Shown here piece after piece: positions 55,574 through 64,000 of a stretch of DNA of 64,000 bases. The notes under the pieces are model-generated. The model was not told the origin of the DNA, did no database searches, and was given only the letters and a program-made list of their open reading frames with translations. A program made the position numbers and the translations under genes. The stretch is from Paenibacillus sp. TCA20 (lineage in GTDB: Bacteria > Bacillota > Bacilli > Paenibacillales > Paenibacillaceae): the NCBI RefSeq assembly GCF_000732325.1, contig NZ_BBIW01000002.1, positions 372,007 through 436,006 of the forward strand, read 5' to 3'. Within the stretch, counting starts at the first letter, position 1, and every line of letters begins with the position of its first letter.

Positions 55574-55629
55574 TCGTAAGTATTACGAATAACAAAAATT
55601 AATTTATCGTAATCCTTACGATTTGTCAA
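55574..55629 (-). promoter_or_regulatory. Zur-regulated promoter with two Zur boxes
   Basis: TTGACA (55624-55629) and TAAATT (55601-55606) on the minus strand have a 17-nt spacer. The spacer holds the Zur-type palindrome TCGTAATCCTTACGA (55607-55621, perfect TCGTAA/TTACGA arms). A second box TCGTAAGTATTACGA (55574-55588) lies just downstream of the start site, 33 bp (about three helical turns) away. This matches the Bacillus Zur consensus (TCGTAATNATTACGA) and implies repression by zinc. Confidence 0.9.
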
Positions 55630-55680
55630 TTACTATTTTCTTAATTTGCTATTAACTTATCTACCTCTTCTTTCCCACAC

Positions 55681-55710
55681 AAAAAAAGCCAGAGAACTAT
55701 GCTCTGGCTT
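55681..55710 (-). terminator. Intrinsic terminator of fumC
   Basis: AAGCCAGAG-N7-CTCTGGCTT stem followed by T7 on the minus strand, 17 nt after the fumC stop. Confidence 0.85.
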
Positions 55711-55726
55711 AGAATCGATCATATGA

Positions 55727-57115
55727 TTATGCTTTTGGTGCGATCATTTTGGCTGGAACTACATACTCCTCAAATTGTTCTTCTGTCAGCAGTCCTGTTT
55801 CCAGAGCTGCTTCCTTTAATGAGAGGCCTTTCTTATGCGCCAGCTTAGCAATGCTTGCCGCGTTCTCATATCCAATATGCGGATTAAGCGCGGTCACCAG
55901 CATCAGAGAGTTATTCAGATTGTGTTCAATCTGTGAGCGGTTCGGTTCAATGCCGATTGCACATTTGTCGTTGAATGCAATAATGGAGTCCGCCAGCAAT
56001 TGAACAGACTGCAAGAAGTTATAGATTATGACCGGCTTAAATACATTCAGCTCAAAATTGCCTTGGCTTGCAGCAAAACCGATTGCCGCATCATTCCCCA
56101 TGACTTGAGTTACAACCATAGTCAGCGCTTCGCTCTGTGTCGGGTTTACTTTACCTGGCATGATGGAGCTGCCCGGCTCATTCTCAGGGATGGTGATCTC
56201 ACCAAGTCCACTGCGCGGACCACTCGCAAGCCAGCGTACATCATTAGCAATCTTCATTAGATCGGCTGCTAATGCCTTGACAGCACCATGAGTGTAAACG
56301 ACTTCGTCATGACTTGTCAGGGCGTGGAATTTATTCGGTGCCGATACAAAATCTTTACCCGTAATGCTGCTAATTTCGGCAGCTGTCATTTCACCAAATT
56401 TAGGATGGGCATTAATTCCTGTTCCAACAGCTGTTCCGCCGATAGCGAGCTCCTTCATAGATTCTACACTCGTCTTGATCATTCGCTCGCTCTTGGCCAG
56501 CATCGCTTCCCAGCCGCTAATTTCTTGTCCTAATGTAATTGGAGTTGCATCCTGCAAATGAGTACGGCCAATCTTGATAATATCCTGGAACTCTTCTGAT
56601 TTCTTGCGGAATGTTTCTTTCAGGACAGAGATCGCAGGAAGGAGCTGATCCTCAACTGCCAGTACACCTGCAACATGCAGTGCTGTTGGAAACGTATCGT
56701 TAGAGCTCTGTGACATATTTACATGATCATTCGGATGAAGACGCTCCTCTTTGCCTTGCTCAGCAAGCCACTTATTACCCAGATTAGCAATAACCTCATT
56801 CGTGTTCATGTTGGACTGTGTTCCGCTACCGGTCTGCCATACAACCAGCGGGAAATGATCGTCAATGCGTCCTGCAAGAATCTCGTCCGCTGCATAACGG
56901 ATGGCCGCTGCTTTGTCCTCGGACAATTTGCCGAGCTTCAGGTTGCTCTCAGCCGCGCTTTTTTTCAGTATTGCAAAAGCCCGAATCACTTCAATTGGCA
57001 TCTTCTCTTGCCCGATCGGGAAGTTCTCCTTGCTGCGCTGCGTTTGTGCACCCCATAAGCGGTCAGCAGGTACCTTCATTTCACCCAATGTGTCTTTCTC
57101 GATGCGATATTCCAC
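55727..57115 (-). CDS. fumC: Class II fumarate hydratase
   Basis: 462 residues from GTG 57115, 8 nt after AAGGAGG. TTG 57121 is too close to the site, and 462 is the length of B. subtilis FumC/CitG. Signatures are [45 protein letters not shown] and the flexible loop [13 protein letters not shown] with the catalytic Ser. It interconverts fumarate and malate in the TCA cycle, and fumarate from purine metabolism also enters here. It lies 63 nt downstream of the aldose-epimerase gene, possibly co-transcribed. Confidence 0.95.
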   Translation of the reverse strand: MEYRIEKDTLGEMKVPADRLWGAQTQRSKENFPIGQEKMPIEVIRAFAILKKSAAESNLKLGKLSEDKAAAIRYAADEILAGRIDDHFPLVVWQTGSGTQSNMNTNEVIANLGNKWLAEQGKEERLHPNDHVNMSQSSNDTFPTALHVAGVLAVEDQLLPAISVLKETFRKKSEEFQDIIKIGRTHLQDATPITLGQEISGWEAMLAKSERMIKTSVESMKELAIGGTAVGTGINAHPKFGEMTAAEISSITGKDFVSAPNKFHALTSHDEVVYTHGAVKALAADLMKIANDVRWLASGPRSGLGEITIPENEPGSSIMPGKVNPTQSEALTMVVTQVMGNDAAIGFAASQGNFELNVFKPVIIYNFLQSVQLLADSIIAFNDKCAIGIEPNRSQIEHNLNNSLMLVTALNPHIGYENAASIAKLAHKKGLSLKEAALETGLLTEEQFEEYVVPAKMIAPKA

Positions 57116-57178
57116 TTGCAACTCCTCCTTAGGTATATGAGATAGGATGTTGTATCATCATGGCATATAGATTCGGCG

Positions 57179-58192
57179 TTACTTTGGATTCACAATATAC
57201 AGGCGGCTTGACTCCTCAAAGATCTCTCCAGGTTCAAGGGCAACAAGACCAATCTCTTCGGAAGATCGTCCTGATACATTCGGCGCATTGACCAGATTCA
57301 TTTGAGGTTCCGGACAGAAGAACTGCTCACATGCATTGTTGTTCCAGATCATCCAGTGCTTATAAGATGTGCCTACATCATACACAAGCTTGGTTCCGGA
57401 TATCGTGTTCGTCAGCTCCATGTAATTCCGTCCGTTCTGCGGCTCTGCCGTGTAATGGTTGTCCATGGAAGCAAAATAGGGGCTTACTCCTTCCGTCTTC
57501 AGCAGCACTTCCTCATCGGTCAGAGGCTGTGTATTGCCTGTTGGAAGATTGCGTTCATTCAGCTCTATCCGCTGTCCAATCGTCGCTTTGGCCACATAAT
57601 CCGCTGCTGTGCTATTCGGTTCAAACGGCGCATTAATGGCGGTATGGAAGGCAAGAAGATTCGGCATAGATGTCTGACCTTCATTTTCAATCGTGATCTG
57701 CTGCTGCAGACCTGCTGCATTCAATGTATAGCGTAAACGTATCGTATATTCAAACGGAAGGTATTGATAATACTCATGACCCTCTCTAACTACCTGTTCA
57801 ATAATGACGTAGCTCTCCTGATCATTCGCACCATAACTAACCACATTCCAAGGGATGTAGTGTAAGAATCCGTGCAAATGATTGCCTGTTGCTTCTTCAT
57901 TTACAGGAAGCTGATATACCTCGCCGTTCCATGGGAATTTGCCGTCTTCATATCGATTAGGCGGGAATAGAACCGGGATGCCGTAAATGCCCGGGTTCGC
58001 CTTCAATTCTTCAACGTTGTCTTCCCCAGGCTCTCTGAGATACTGATGATTACGCTCTACATCTCGAAAAGAGACAAGATTGCCTCCGATTTCTGGAATG
58101 AGCGCAGCTTCATAAGCACCATGCTTCAGCTTGATCGCGGCAAGACCGCCGTACACGCCTTCTGTTGCGGAATAAATTTGTTCTAATGCCAT
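57179..58192 (-). CDS. Aldose 1-epimerase family protein
   Basis: 337 residues from ATG 58192; AGGAGG lies 12 nt upstream, and the next in-frame start (58228) is before that site. It is of the galactose mutarotase-like superfamily: ALIPEIGGNLVSFRDVE, IYGIPVLFPPNRYEDGKF, GNHLHGFLHYIPW (first His) and MPNLLAFHTAINAPF (second His) form the usual active-site arrangement. These enzymes equilibrate sugar anomers; the exact sugar is unknown. No sugar kinase or transporter is adjacent. Confidence 0.85.
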   Translation of the reverse strand: MALEQIYSATEGVYGGLAAIKLKHGAYEAALIPEIGGNLVSFRDVERNHQYLREPGEDNVEELKANPGIYGIPVLFPPNRYEDGKFPWNGEVYQLPVNEEATGNHLHGFLHYIPWNVVSYGANDQESYVIIEQVVREGHEYYQYLPFEYTIRLRYTLNAAGLQQQITIENEGQTSMPNLLAFHTAINAPFEPNSTAADYVAKATIGQRIELNERNLPTGNTQPLTDEEVLLKTEGVSPYFASMDNHYTAEPQNGRNYMELTNTISGTKLVYDVGTSYKHWMIWNNNACEQFFCPEPQMNLVNAPNVSGRSSEEIGLVALEPGEIFEESSRLYIVNPK

Positions 58193-58354
58193 TCTCTCAT
58201 CATTCCTCCTATTATGTAGCGCTTTCATATCTAGTATTGAACTAGTTCCGTGAATCCATTTTTTATATGAAAATGATTTACCTACTGAACGAATATACCA
58301 TGTTATTCAAAAAAATTCTATCCAGCACAGCGAAGCAGCGCCCCTAATCACGCG

Positions 58355-58397
58355 AAAAAAAAGATTGCAGCCCCACATCACTCAAGGCTGCAATCTT
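58355..58397 (-). terminator. Intrinsic terminator of the MBL hydrolase gene
   Basis: A perfect 12-bp stem AAGATTGCAGCC (58361-58372) / GGCTGCAATCTT (58386-58397), followed by T8 on the minus strand. Confidence 0.9.
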
Positions 58398-58452
58398 CGT
58401 TATAATTATTCCGCCAAATATCTTGTTGATCCGCTCTGGTAAGCAGGACCCG

Positions 58453-59259
58453 CTAAACATATTTCCCATGTCTAGGCACAGCCTGAATCTCAAAATTACG
58501 AGCCAGCCGTTCAAGCTGCTCCGTCATCTGGGAGCCTTTCATTACATGTCCATGACCCGTAACCAGCAGTGCCGGCTGTAACAGGTTCAAGCACTCAACA
58601 GAACGTTTAGCTTGCTTCCAGTCTATTGTGAAATAGGTAGGGGGTCCGTTCAGCTCTCTATCCTGAAACAATACATGCCATAGAGATTCTTGCTGAACAG
58701 TAATCACTGCATCCCCTGCTATGAGTGCGTGATCCGCGTCTCGAAACAACGAAACATGTCCCGGCGAATGTCCCGGTGTATGAATCCAGCGCCAGTCCGG
58801 GGCTCCAGGAATGGAATAATTCGCAGGCAGCTCAGCCACCCGATCGTCCAAATGAATGGCTTCATTCGGATATGCAAAAGACAGCTTGGCAAGAAGTCCT
58901 CCACTCGCTGACGGGTCCGCAGGAGGATAATCGCTAACTCCGGTCAGATAGGGAAGCTCCATAGGATGGGCATACACAGGCGCTCCCCAATGCTGTACCA
59001 GTTCTATAACATTACCTACGTGGTCAAAATGTCCGTGTGTCAAAATGATCGCCGTCGGCGGCCCTTTAAACCGCTCCTCAGCAACATGGATAATATCGCT
59101 CGCAAAGCCAGCAAGTCCTGTATCGATCAGTACCCATTGTCTAGTACCCGGTATGCCTACAAACAAGACATTGACAAATAACGTGCGCAAACTCAATATA
59201 TCGGGTGCAACCTCTTCCAGTGCCGTCTTGCCCTCAGTAATCAGATTGTCAGACTCCAT
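58453..59259 (-). CDS. Metallo-beta-lactamase-fold hydrolase
   Basis: 268 residues from ATG 59259, 8 nt after GGGAGG; a longer in-frame start lacks spacing. The metal-binding motif is ILTHGHFDHVGN (HxHxDH). Further ligands are in HTPGHSPGHVSL, ALIAGDAVI and TGHGHVM. This matches the glyoxalase II/YqjP-like MBL branch that acts on thioesters or lactones. It is monocistronic. Confidence 0.85.
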   Translation of the reverse strand: MESDNLITEGKTALEEVAPDILSLRTLFVNVLFVGIPGTRQWVLIDTGLAGFASDIIHVAEERFKGPPTAIILTHGHFDHVGNVIELVQHWGAPVYAHPMELPYLTGVSDYPPADPSASGGLLAKLSFAYPNEAIHLDDRVAELPANYSIPGAPDWRWIHTPGHSPGHVSLFRDADHALIAGDAVITVQQESLWHVLFQDRELNGPPTYFTIDWKQAKRSVECLNLLQPALLVTGHGHVMKGSQMTEQLERLARNFEIQAVPRHGKYV

Positions 59260-59455
59260 ATGACGGATACCTCCCATAAATATATTGGAATGCGCTCCTT
59301 TATGTAACCAGATTATAGAGTACCCCGAGCCTTAGTCCGGTATGCACGGTCAATCAGCAGAGAACTCACCTTATTAAATATAGTCAGCATGTCATAGGAA
59401 TAGACCAAGTACTAATCGTCCAAGGCTTTAAATATAAAAATGCCGATGCTTTCCT

Positions 59456-59722
59456 CTATTCTGGAATGGTATCAATCGCCGCATCCAGCAATTCATCGAA
59501 CAGATCATCGTCTTCTTCAATTCTGGCATCCAGCTTCAGAAATTCCTCTTCTTCTCCAGGCTCTCCGGCAAAATGAAGGCTGTAATCCCAATCCTTCCCT
59601 CTCTTACTGTAGAACGAAATTTCATATTCCACTGGACTCTCGTCTATAGTAAATACTGTACTGCCCAGCCATTCGTTGTCCTCATTCTTACCCATCGTGG
59701 CTCTGATGATTTTATAACTCAC
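59456..59722 (-). CDS. Small acidic hypothetical protein
   Basis: 88 residues, GTG start 9 nt after AAGGAG. It begins SYKIIRATMGKNEDNEW and ends in a strongly acidic helix-prone segment (EEEEFLKLDARIEEDDDLFDEL). No domain, signal peptide or membrane segment is recognised. It looks like a conserved housekeeping-type small protein of Paenibacillus, but I cannot assign a function. Confidence 0.65.
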   Translation of the reverse strand: MSYKIIRATMGKNEDNEWLGSTVFTIDESPVEYEISFYSKRGKDWDYSLHFAGEPGEEEEFLKLDARIEEDDDLFDELLDAAIDTIPE

Positions 59723-59939
59723 TCTTCTTCTCTCCTTATTAGACAGCTATTTTCGTATGCAGCTGGTTCATGAAATTTTTAATGGTTTTTTTGATGAATA
59801 CCACGTATATTGTACAATAATAAAATAGATATGCGAAAGCAACCCGTTTACGTTAAACTGGGTAAGCAGTACTTTTTTTACCATGGGTAAATTATTATTG
59901 CGCTGTGAATGTACAAGCGTGTATTGGAGGATTAATGAA

Positions 59940-61172
59940 ATGAATGATTTCGCACAAAAATTAAAAGCCTATGCTGAGCTCACTGTAAAAGTTGGCGTCA
60001 ACATCCAGCCAGGTCAAACCTTGATCGTTCATGCTCCGGTCGAATCCAAGGAATTTGCTCGCCTGATCGTTAAGGAAGCCTATGATGCCGGAGCCGCTCT
60101 CGTCAAGGTTCAATGGAATGATGAGCAGATCACCCGTATGCAGTACGATCTTGCTGCAGATGAAGTATTCTCGATAGAGCCGAAATGGACTGCCGGAGAA
60201 ATGACGGAGCTCGTTGAGCAAGGTGCAGCCGTGTTACATATCTTGTCTGAGAATCCGGACCTGTTGAAGGGCGTCAAGCAGGAAAGAATCGTCGCTTCTC
60301 AAAAGGCACGCGGCAAAGCGATGGCGAAGTACCGTGCTTATCAGCAGGCTGATAAATTCAGCTGGTGCCTCATCGCTGTACCATCACCTGAATGGGCAGC
60401 GAAAGTGTTCCCTGATGCACCACAAGAAGAACAAGTATCGTTATTATGGGACGCTATTTTCCAAACCGTTCGAATCGGAGAAGCAGATCCGGTAGCTGCT
60501 TGGCAGACACATCTCTCCACATTGGAGAGCAAGTCTAAGACATTGAACGAGAAGAAATATAAGAAGCTGCACTACAAAGCGCCGGGTACGGATCTTACAA
60601 TTGAGCTTCCCGAAGGACATCTCTGGGCTCAAGGCGATAGTATCAATGAGAAGGGCTTTACGTTTGTAGCTAATATGCCAACAGAAGAAGTGTTTACTGC
60701 CCCTCTTAAGACAGGTGTTAATGGTACGGTATCAAGTACAAAACCGCTAAGCTATGGCGGCAATCTAATTGACAAGTTCTCGCTCACATTCGAGAATGGA
60801 CGAATCGTAAACGTAACCGCAGAAGAAGGGCTGGAAGCACTGCAAAACCTGGTTGAAATTGACGAAGGCTCTCACTACCTTGGTGAAGTCGCACTTGTGC
60901 CGCATCAGTCTCCGATCTCGGACACGAACATTCTGTTCTATAACACCTTGTTTGATGAGAATGCGAGCAATCACCTTGCCATCGGAAGCGCGTATGCCTT
61001 CTGTCTCGAAGGCGGCAAAGAAATGGATCAGGAGCAAATTGCTGCTGCTGGACTGAATACGAGCCTAACTCATGTCGATTTCATGATTGGTTCGGGTGAA
61101 ATGGACATCTATGGCATTACAGCGGATGGGAATGAAGAGCCGATCTTCCTAAAAGGAAATTGGGCGTTTTAA
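59940..61172 (+). CDS. ampS: M29 family metallo-aminopeptidase (AmpS/PepS)
   Basis: 410 residues from ATG 59940, 9 nt after GGAGG (59926-59930); the ORF start at 59883 lacks a site. Family features are NIQPGQTLIVHAPVE near the N terminus, VEIDEGSHYLGEVALV (metal ligand Glu), YNTLFDENASNHLAIGSAY (His), and THVDFMIGSGEMDIYG (His, Asp) near the C terminus. It is a cobalt/zinc-type leucyl aminopeptidase of the cytoplasm. It is alone between the acidic protein (divergent) and a terminator. Confidence 0.92.
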   Translation: MNDFAQKLKAYAELTVKVGVNIQPGQTLIVHAPVESKEFARLIVKEAYDAGAALVKVQWNDEQITRMQYDLAADEVFSIEPKWTAGEMTELVEQGAAVLHILSENPDLLKGVKQERIVASQKARGKAMAKYRAYQQADKFSWCLIAVPSPEWAAKVFPDAPQEEQVSLLWDAIFQTVRIGEADPVAAWQTHLSTLESKSKTLNEKKYKKLHYKAPGTDLTIELPEGHLWAQGDSINEKGFTFVANMPTEEVFTAPLKTGVNGTVSSTKPLSYGGNLIDKFSLTFENGRIVNVTAEEGLEALQNLVEIDEGSHYLGEVALVPHQSPISDTNILFYNTLFDENASNHLAIGSAYAFCLEGGKEMDQEQIAAAGLNTSLTHVDFMIGSGEMDIYGITADGNEEPIFLKGNWAF

Positions 61173-61190
61173 TTTAAAAAAACAAACATC

Positions 61191-61225
61191 AAAGAGCTCA
61201 GGTCCTTAGTAGACCTGGGCTCTTT
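61191..61225. terminator. Terminator between the aminopeptidase and alcohol dehydrogenase genes
   Basis: A near-perfect stem AAAGAGCTCAGGTC / GACCTGGGCTCTTT with short T runs on both sides. It serves the two convergent genes. Confidence 0.8.
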
Positions 61226-61282
61226 ACTTGTGCTCATGAACTGCCGTTTATGTCCTGTTCTCCACATAGGTTTCTGGGTAAG

Positions 61283-62419
61283 CTACGGCTTGAGAATGAC
61301 CTTCATGCAGTTTTCTTCCTTATTATTAAACACTTCATAAGCCCTCTCCGCATCTTCCAATCTCATCTGATGTGTTATGATATCGGTCGGGTCGATTTTA
61401 CCTGACTTAATCTGTGCGTACAGCTCTGGAATCAGGTGAATCACTGGAGCCTGTCCCATCTTCAGCTCTACGTTCCGTTCGAACAAGTGGCCGAGTGGGA
61501 ACATATTGTAATTGGCTCCGTACACTCCGATTAATTGAATCGTACCAAACTTGCGTACGACCTCAGATGCAGTTCTGAACGCGCCGAGTGACCCTCCTTG
61601 CAGCATCAACGCTGTCTCCACCTTCTCCACAGCTGTTCTCTTGGCATCCATTCCGACACAATCGATGACGACATCGGCCCCGCCGTGTGTAATTTCTTTC
61701 AAATATCCTTCAAAGCCCTTGATTTCTTCAAAGTTATAAGTCTCGACCTGATTCGTCCGCTTGGCATGATCCAGTCGATAATTCAAATGATCGACAGCAA
61801 TAACCCGTTTGGCGCCTGCCTGCCAGGCAAATTTGTGTGTAAGGAGACCTACAGGGCCGCAGCCAAGCACGATTACGGTATCACCAGGCTTCACCCCGGC
61901 ATTCTTGACTCCCCAATAGGCCGTCGGAAGAATATCGGATAAGAACAACAATTTGTCATCTTCCAATTCAGCGTCTTCTGGAATAACAAAAGGCATAAAA
62001 TTACCATAGGGCACTCTGAGGTATTCCGCTTGGCCTCCCTGATATCCTCCATAGGTATCTGAATACCCTAAATAACCGCCGCTGTCCTTCGTATCATTAG
62101 CATGGTCACATTGGCTTTCCATTTCGTGCTTACAGAAGAAGCACTCTCCACAGGATACGTTAAATGGGACGATGACACGGTCCCCTTTTTTGACATGAGT
62201 TACTCCTTTGGCAACTTCCTCGACGATTCCCATGGGCTCATGCCCGATCACATAATCTTCATGCATACCAGGAATCAGCCCATTGTAAATATGCAGATCG
62301 GATCCGCATATCGCGCTTGAAGTGACTCGTATAATGATATCGTTATTGTCCTGCAAGGAGGGATCAGCGACCTCTTTCACCTTTACCTTCTTTTTACCTT
62401 GATATGTTAATGCTTTCAT
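61283..62419 (-). CDS. Zinc-dependent alcohol dehydrogenase (glutathione-independent FDH-like)
   Basis: 378 residues of the MDR superfamily. Catalytic zinc ligands are in ICGSDLHIYNG and IGHEPMG. The structural zinc loop is CGECFFCKHEMESQC. The NAD(P) Rossmann motif is VLGCGPVGLL. The long insertion after the zinc loop (DTKDSGGYLGYSDTYGGYQGG) and overall length match the formaldehyde dehydrogenase/AdhB branch. It oxidises alcohols or aldehydes; the substrate is not predictable. ATG with AGGAGTG upstream. Confidence 0.88.
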   Translation of the reverse strand: MKALTYQGKKKVKVKEVADPSLQDNNDIIIRVTSSAICGSDLHIYNGLIPGMHEDYVIGHEPMGIVEEVAKGVTHVKKGDRVIVPFNVSCGECFFCKHEMESQCDHANDTKDSGGYLGYSDTYGGYQGGQAEYLRVPYGNFMPFVIPEDAELEDDKLLFLSDILPTAYWGVKNAGVKPGDTVIVLGCGPVGLLTHKFAWQAGAKRVIAVDHLNYRLDHAKRTNQVETYNFEEIKGFEGYLKEITHGGADVVIDCVGMDAKRTAVEKVETALMLQGGSLGAFRTASEVVRKFGTIQLIGVYGANYNMFPLGHLFERNVELKMGQAPVIHLIPELYAQIKSGKIDPTDIITHQMRLEDAERAYEVFNNKEENCMKVILKP

Positions 62420-62616
62420 CTAATATCACTCCTTTCTCGCTTATTTTAACCATATGGCTGGATGAACTATCAGATTTATCATTTTTATTTGTGACATTAA
62501 CTTAATGACAATAGAAACGTATATTTCAAAATTATGGAGTAAACCTTCAAATTATAGTAAAATAGTGGAATGATTGTCCAAAAATAGAGAAGCTTCATGA
62601 TAGAGAGGGGATATAT

Positions 62617-63206
62617 ATGTCTGACCGGATCCAACTGCTGTTGGCTGCGGACTATAATGATCTAGGCGAATCCCTGCAGAGAGAGATCTACTATGAATAC
62701 TATCAGATGATGTACGGGTTTATCGTATATATGTTGAAGGATCACTCCGCCGCTGAGGACATTATTCAGGAAGCATTCATCAAAATTATTAAAAATAAGC
62801 CCGAATTTGAAAATGAAGCCAAGCTGAAAGCATGGCTGAAGGTTGTTACCAAAAACACGGCCATTAATTATTTGAGAAAAATAAAAAATATCGTAACCAA
62901 CTTGACGCGGACAGTGTTTTCTTAGATGTAGAGACCGCGCAGCAGACATCAGCTTCAATCGAATCCGTAGTGGAAACGAAGATGATGCAGGAATCCATAG
63001 AGCGCTATATGGATAAACTCAAACCCGAGTACCGATCTCTGATCGAATTACGATGGAAGGAAGGACTCAGCTATCGTGAGATGGCAGAACTGCTGGACAC
63101 AAGAGAAGATGTCATTAAGCAGCGTCTCTTCCGCGCCAGAGAACGCATCAAAAAATTGTTGCATAGAGAGTGGGGCGCAGCACATGAGCAAAGAAAAGTC
63201 AAATGA
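62617..63206 (+). pseudogene. ECF-type sigma factor gene with a -1 frameshift at an A-run
   Basis: ORF 62617-62925 encodes sigma region 2 (MYGFIVYMLKDHSAAEDIIQ, EAFIKIIKNKPEF, AWLKVVTKNTAINYLRK). The region 4 helix-turn-helix (ELRWKEGLSYREMAELLDTR, then VIKQRLFRARERIKKLL) is in another frame, up to 63206. The frames join cleanly in the A-rich stretch 62874-62888 to give KKYRNQLDADSVFLDVETA as the missing linker. That requires one extra A or a -1 slip. The site contains the slippery heptamer A-AAA-AAT in the proper phase. So it is either a sequencing or assembly error, a true null mutation, or programmed slippage. GAGAGGGG precedes the ATG. Confidence 0.8.
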
Positions 63207-64000
63207 TTGGCTCGAAGAGCCATTTGACGAAGTATACGAACGAGAGTTTGAGGAGGCCTTCGACCTCGCTTTCGAGAATGCTGCAGCTGCCTCCACATCA
63301 GTGAATAAGGAAGCTATGGCAGCATCCTGGGACAAGGTTAATCATGAGATTCAGAATATAAAGAAACGCAAAAAAACGAATCAAACGCTGGCAGCTTGCA
63401 GGTGTTATCGCCGCTTCAATTACGATGGGTGCAACCATATTCAGCTCTCCAATAGGAACTCAGGCAAATACGTTTGTTCAGAGACTGCAGCAGGTTGGCG
63501 ATAATTTGGTTCTTGTGTTCCAGGGACCTAGGCAGGATTTCTCGGGAGCGAAGACCCCTCCGCCTCCAGGTATGATTGAGAATCCAAGCTACAATTTTAG
63601 CGGGGATCCAGAAGAGCTGTACAGCCAATTCGAGAATCAAGTCAGTGTACAGCACAATTTATTTCTCGTGGAGGTACCCAAAGAAAAGGCGTTCAGCAAT
63701 ACCACATTTCATATAAACAATTTCGATCTCCCGCTGACTCCAACGCATATCAAATATCATCTGCTGCTGGATCAGGAGAATCCGGTTTACCCTGAGAATC
63801 CTTACTTATCAAATGAAATTTATATTGAGTATTTCGATGGAGATGAACGAATAGCGAAAGTTTCTGTTAAGAAAATGTTCTCCGTGAATCCTGGTGCACC
63901 AGAGTCAGGTCCGGCATTCAGCGGAGTTCCTGAGGAAGTTGCACTTGATGATGGTACAGTCGCTGTCTTCTATGAGAATATGGAACATGATCAGCTCGCT
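63184..64000 (+). CDS. Anti-sigma-type membrane protein, frameshifted and partial at the right edge
   Basis: It starts at ATG 63184 inside the 3' end of the sigma gene (23-nt overlap), typical of a sigma/anti-sigma pair. The first about 64 residues are acidic and hydrophilic (DWLEEPFDEVYEREFEEAFD, then KVNHEIQNIKKRKK). At an A7 run (63370-63376) the frame must shift by +1 (one A too many) to continue into KRWQLAGVIAASITMGATIF, a membrane segment. About 185 extracellular residues with Pro-rich and beta-type sequence then run open to 64000. Read without the shift it stops at 63504. It is probably the cognate anti-sigma or sensor; no named domain is recognised. Confidence 0.65.

Noticed and set aside
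1..64000. CRISPR arrays, tRNA/rRNA genes, insertion sequences or prophage
   Set aside because: No repeat-spacer pattern, no recognisable RNA genes, no transposase or phage genes; the HNH protein stands alone and is not sufficient evidence for a mobile element.

Overview
The window looks like a chromosomal segment of an endospore-forming Bacillota of the Paenibacillus type. The reasons are a tricistronic GerA-family germination operon behind a sigma-G-like promoter, strong AGGAGG ribosome sites with frequent GTG and TTG starts, Fur and Zur boxes of the Bacillus type, and a PucR-governed purine operon whose genes match Bacillus subtilis puc genes. No rRNA, tRNA, CRISPR array or insertion sequence was seen.

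Left edge (1-6900, minus strand): a biosynthetic operon pabA - pabB/pabC fusion - NRPS. The NRPS begins with a FAAL/CoA-ligase-like adenylation domain, a carrier domain and a condensation domain, then continues in another reading frame into an amino-acid adenylation domain that runs off the window. Two copies of a TetR-type operator-like sequence lie upstream. Co-transcription of 4-aminobenzoate synthesis with the NRPS suggests an aryl-amine or p-aminobenzoate-containing peptide. This is the most novel-looking system here.

7085-13930: an HNH nuclease, the gerABC-like operon (plus strand), and a ROK repressor-MFS pair with a perfect 13-bp dyad operator. 13526-19031: a catabolic operon of a GntR regulator, an ABC importer for an organic solute, a DUF6282-type metal-dependent hydrolase and a very short PucR-type HTH protein. 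19221-22542: a Fur-controlled siderophore importer (binding lipoprotein plus a fused double FecCD permease, no ATPase). 22595-31381: a PAS histidine kinase, a Bcr/CflA exporter, an orphan solute-binding lipoprotein divergent from an AraC regulator, a GH43 beta-xylosidase and a GNAT enzyme.

31568-47843: a purine-degradation locus. One 13-gene minus-strand operon runs uraD - uricase - pucM - pucH - pucF - pucG - Ggt-like Ntn hydrolase - TrzA-type deaminase - pucA-B-C-D-E, with pucR upstream. It takes hypoxanthine/xanthine through urate, HIU, OHCU, allantoin and allantoate to glyoxylate and glycine. The uraD gene appears to start at a CTG codon, and OHCU decarboxylase and uricase are separate genes here although they are fused in B. 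subtilis PucL.

47901-55710: two small YdcZ-type DMT proteins, then a six-gene operon with the gene order of the staphylococcal cntABCDFE metallophore importer/exporter. Its promoter has a Zur box exactly in the -35/-10 spacer and a second just downstream. One ATPase carries a His-rich tail. No opine synthesis genes are present.

55727-64000: class II fumarase, an aldose-epimerase-like protein, an MBL hydrolase, a small acidic protein, M29 aminopeptidase, a zinc alcohol dehydrogenase, and an ECF sigma / membrane anti-sigma-like pair in which both genes are frameshifted at A-runs. Three frameshifts in 64 kb raise the question of assembly errors.
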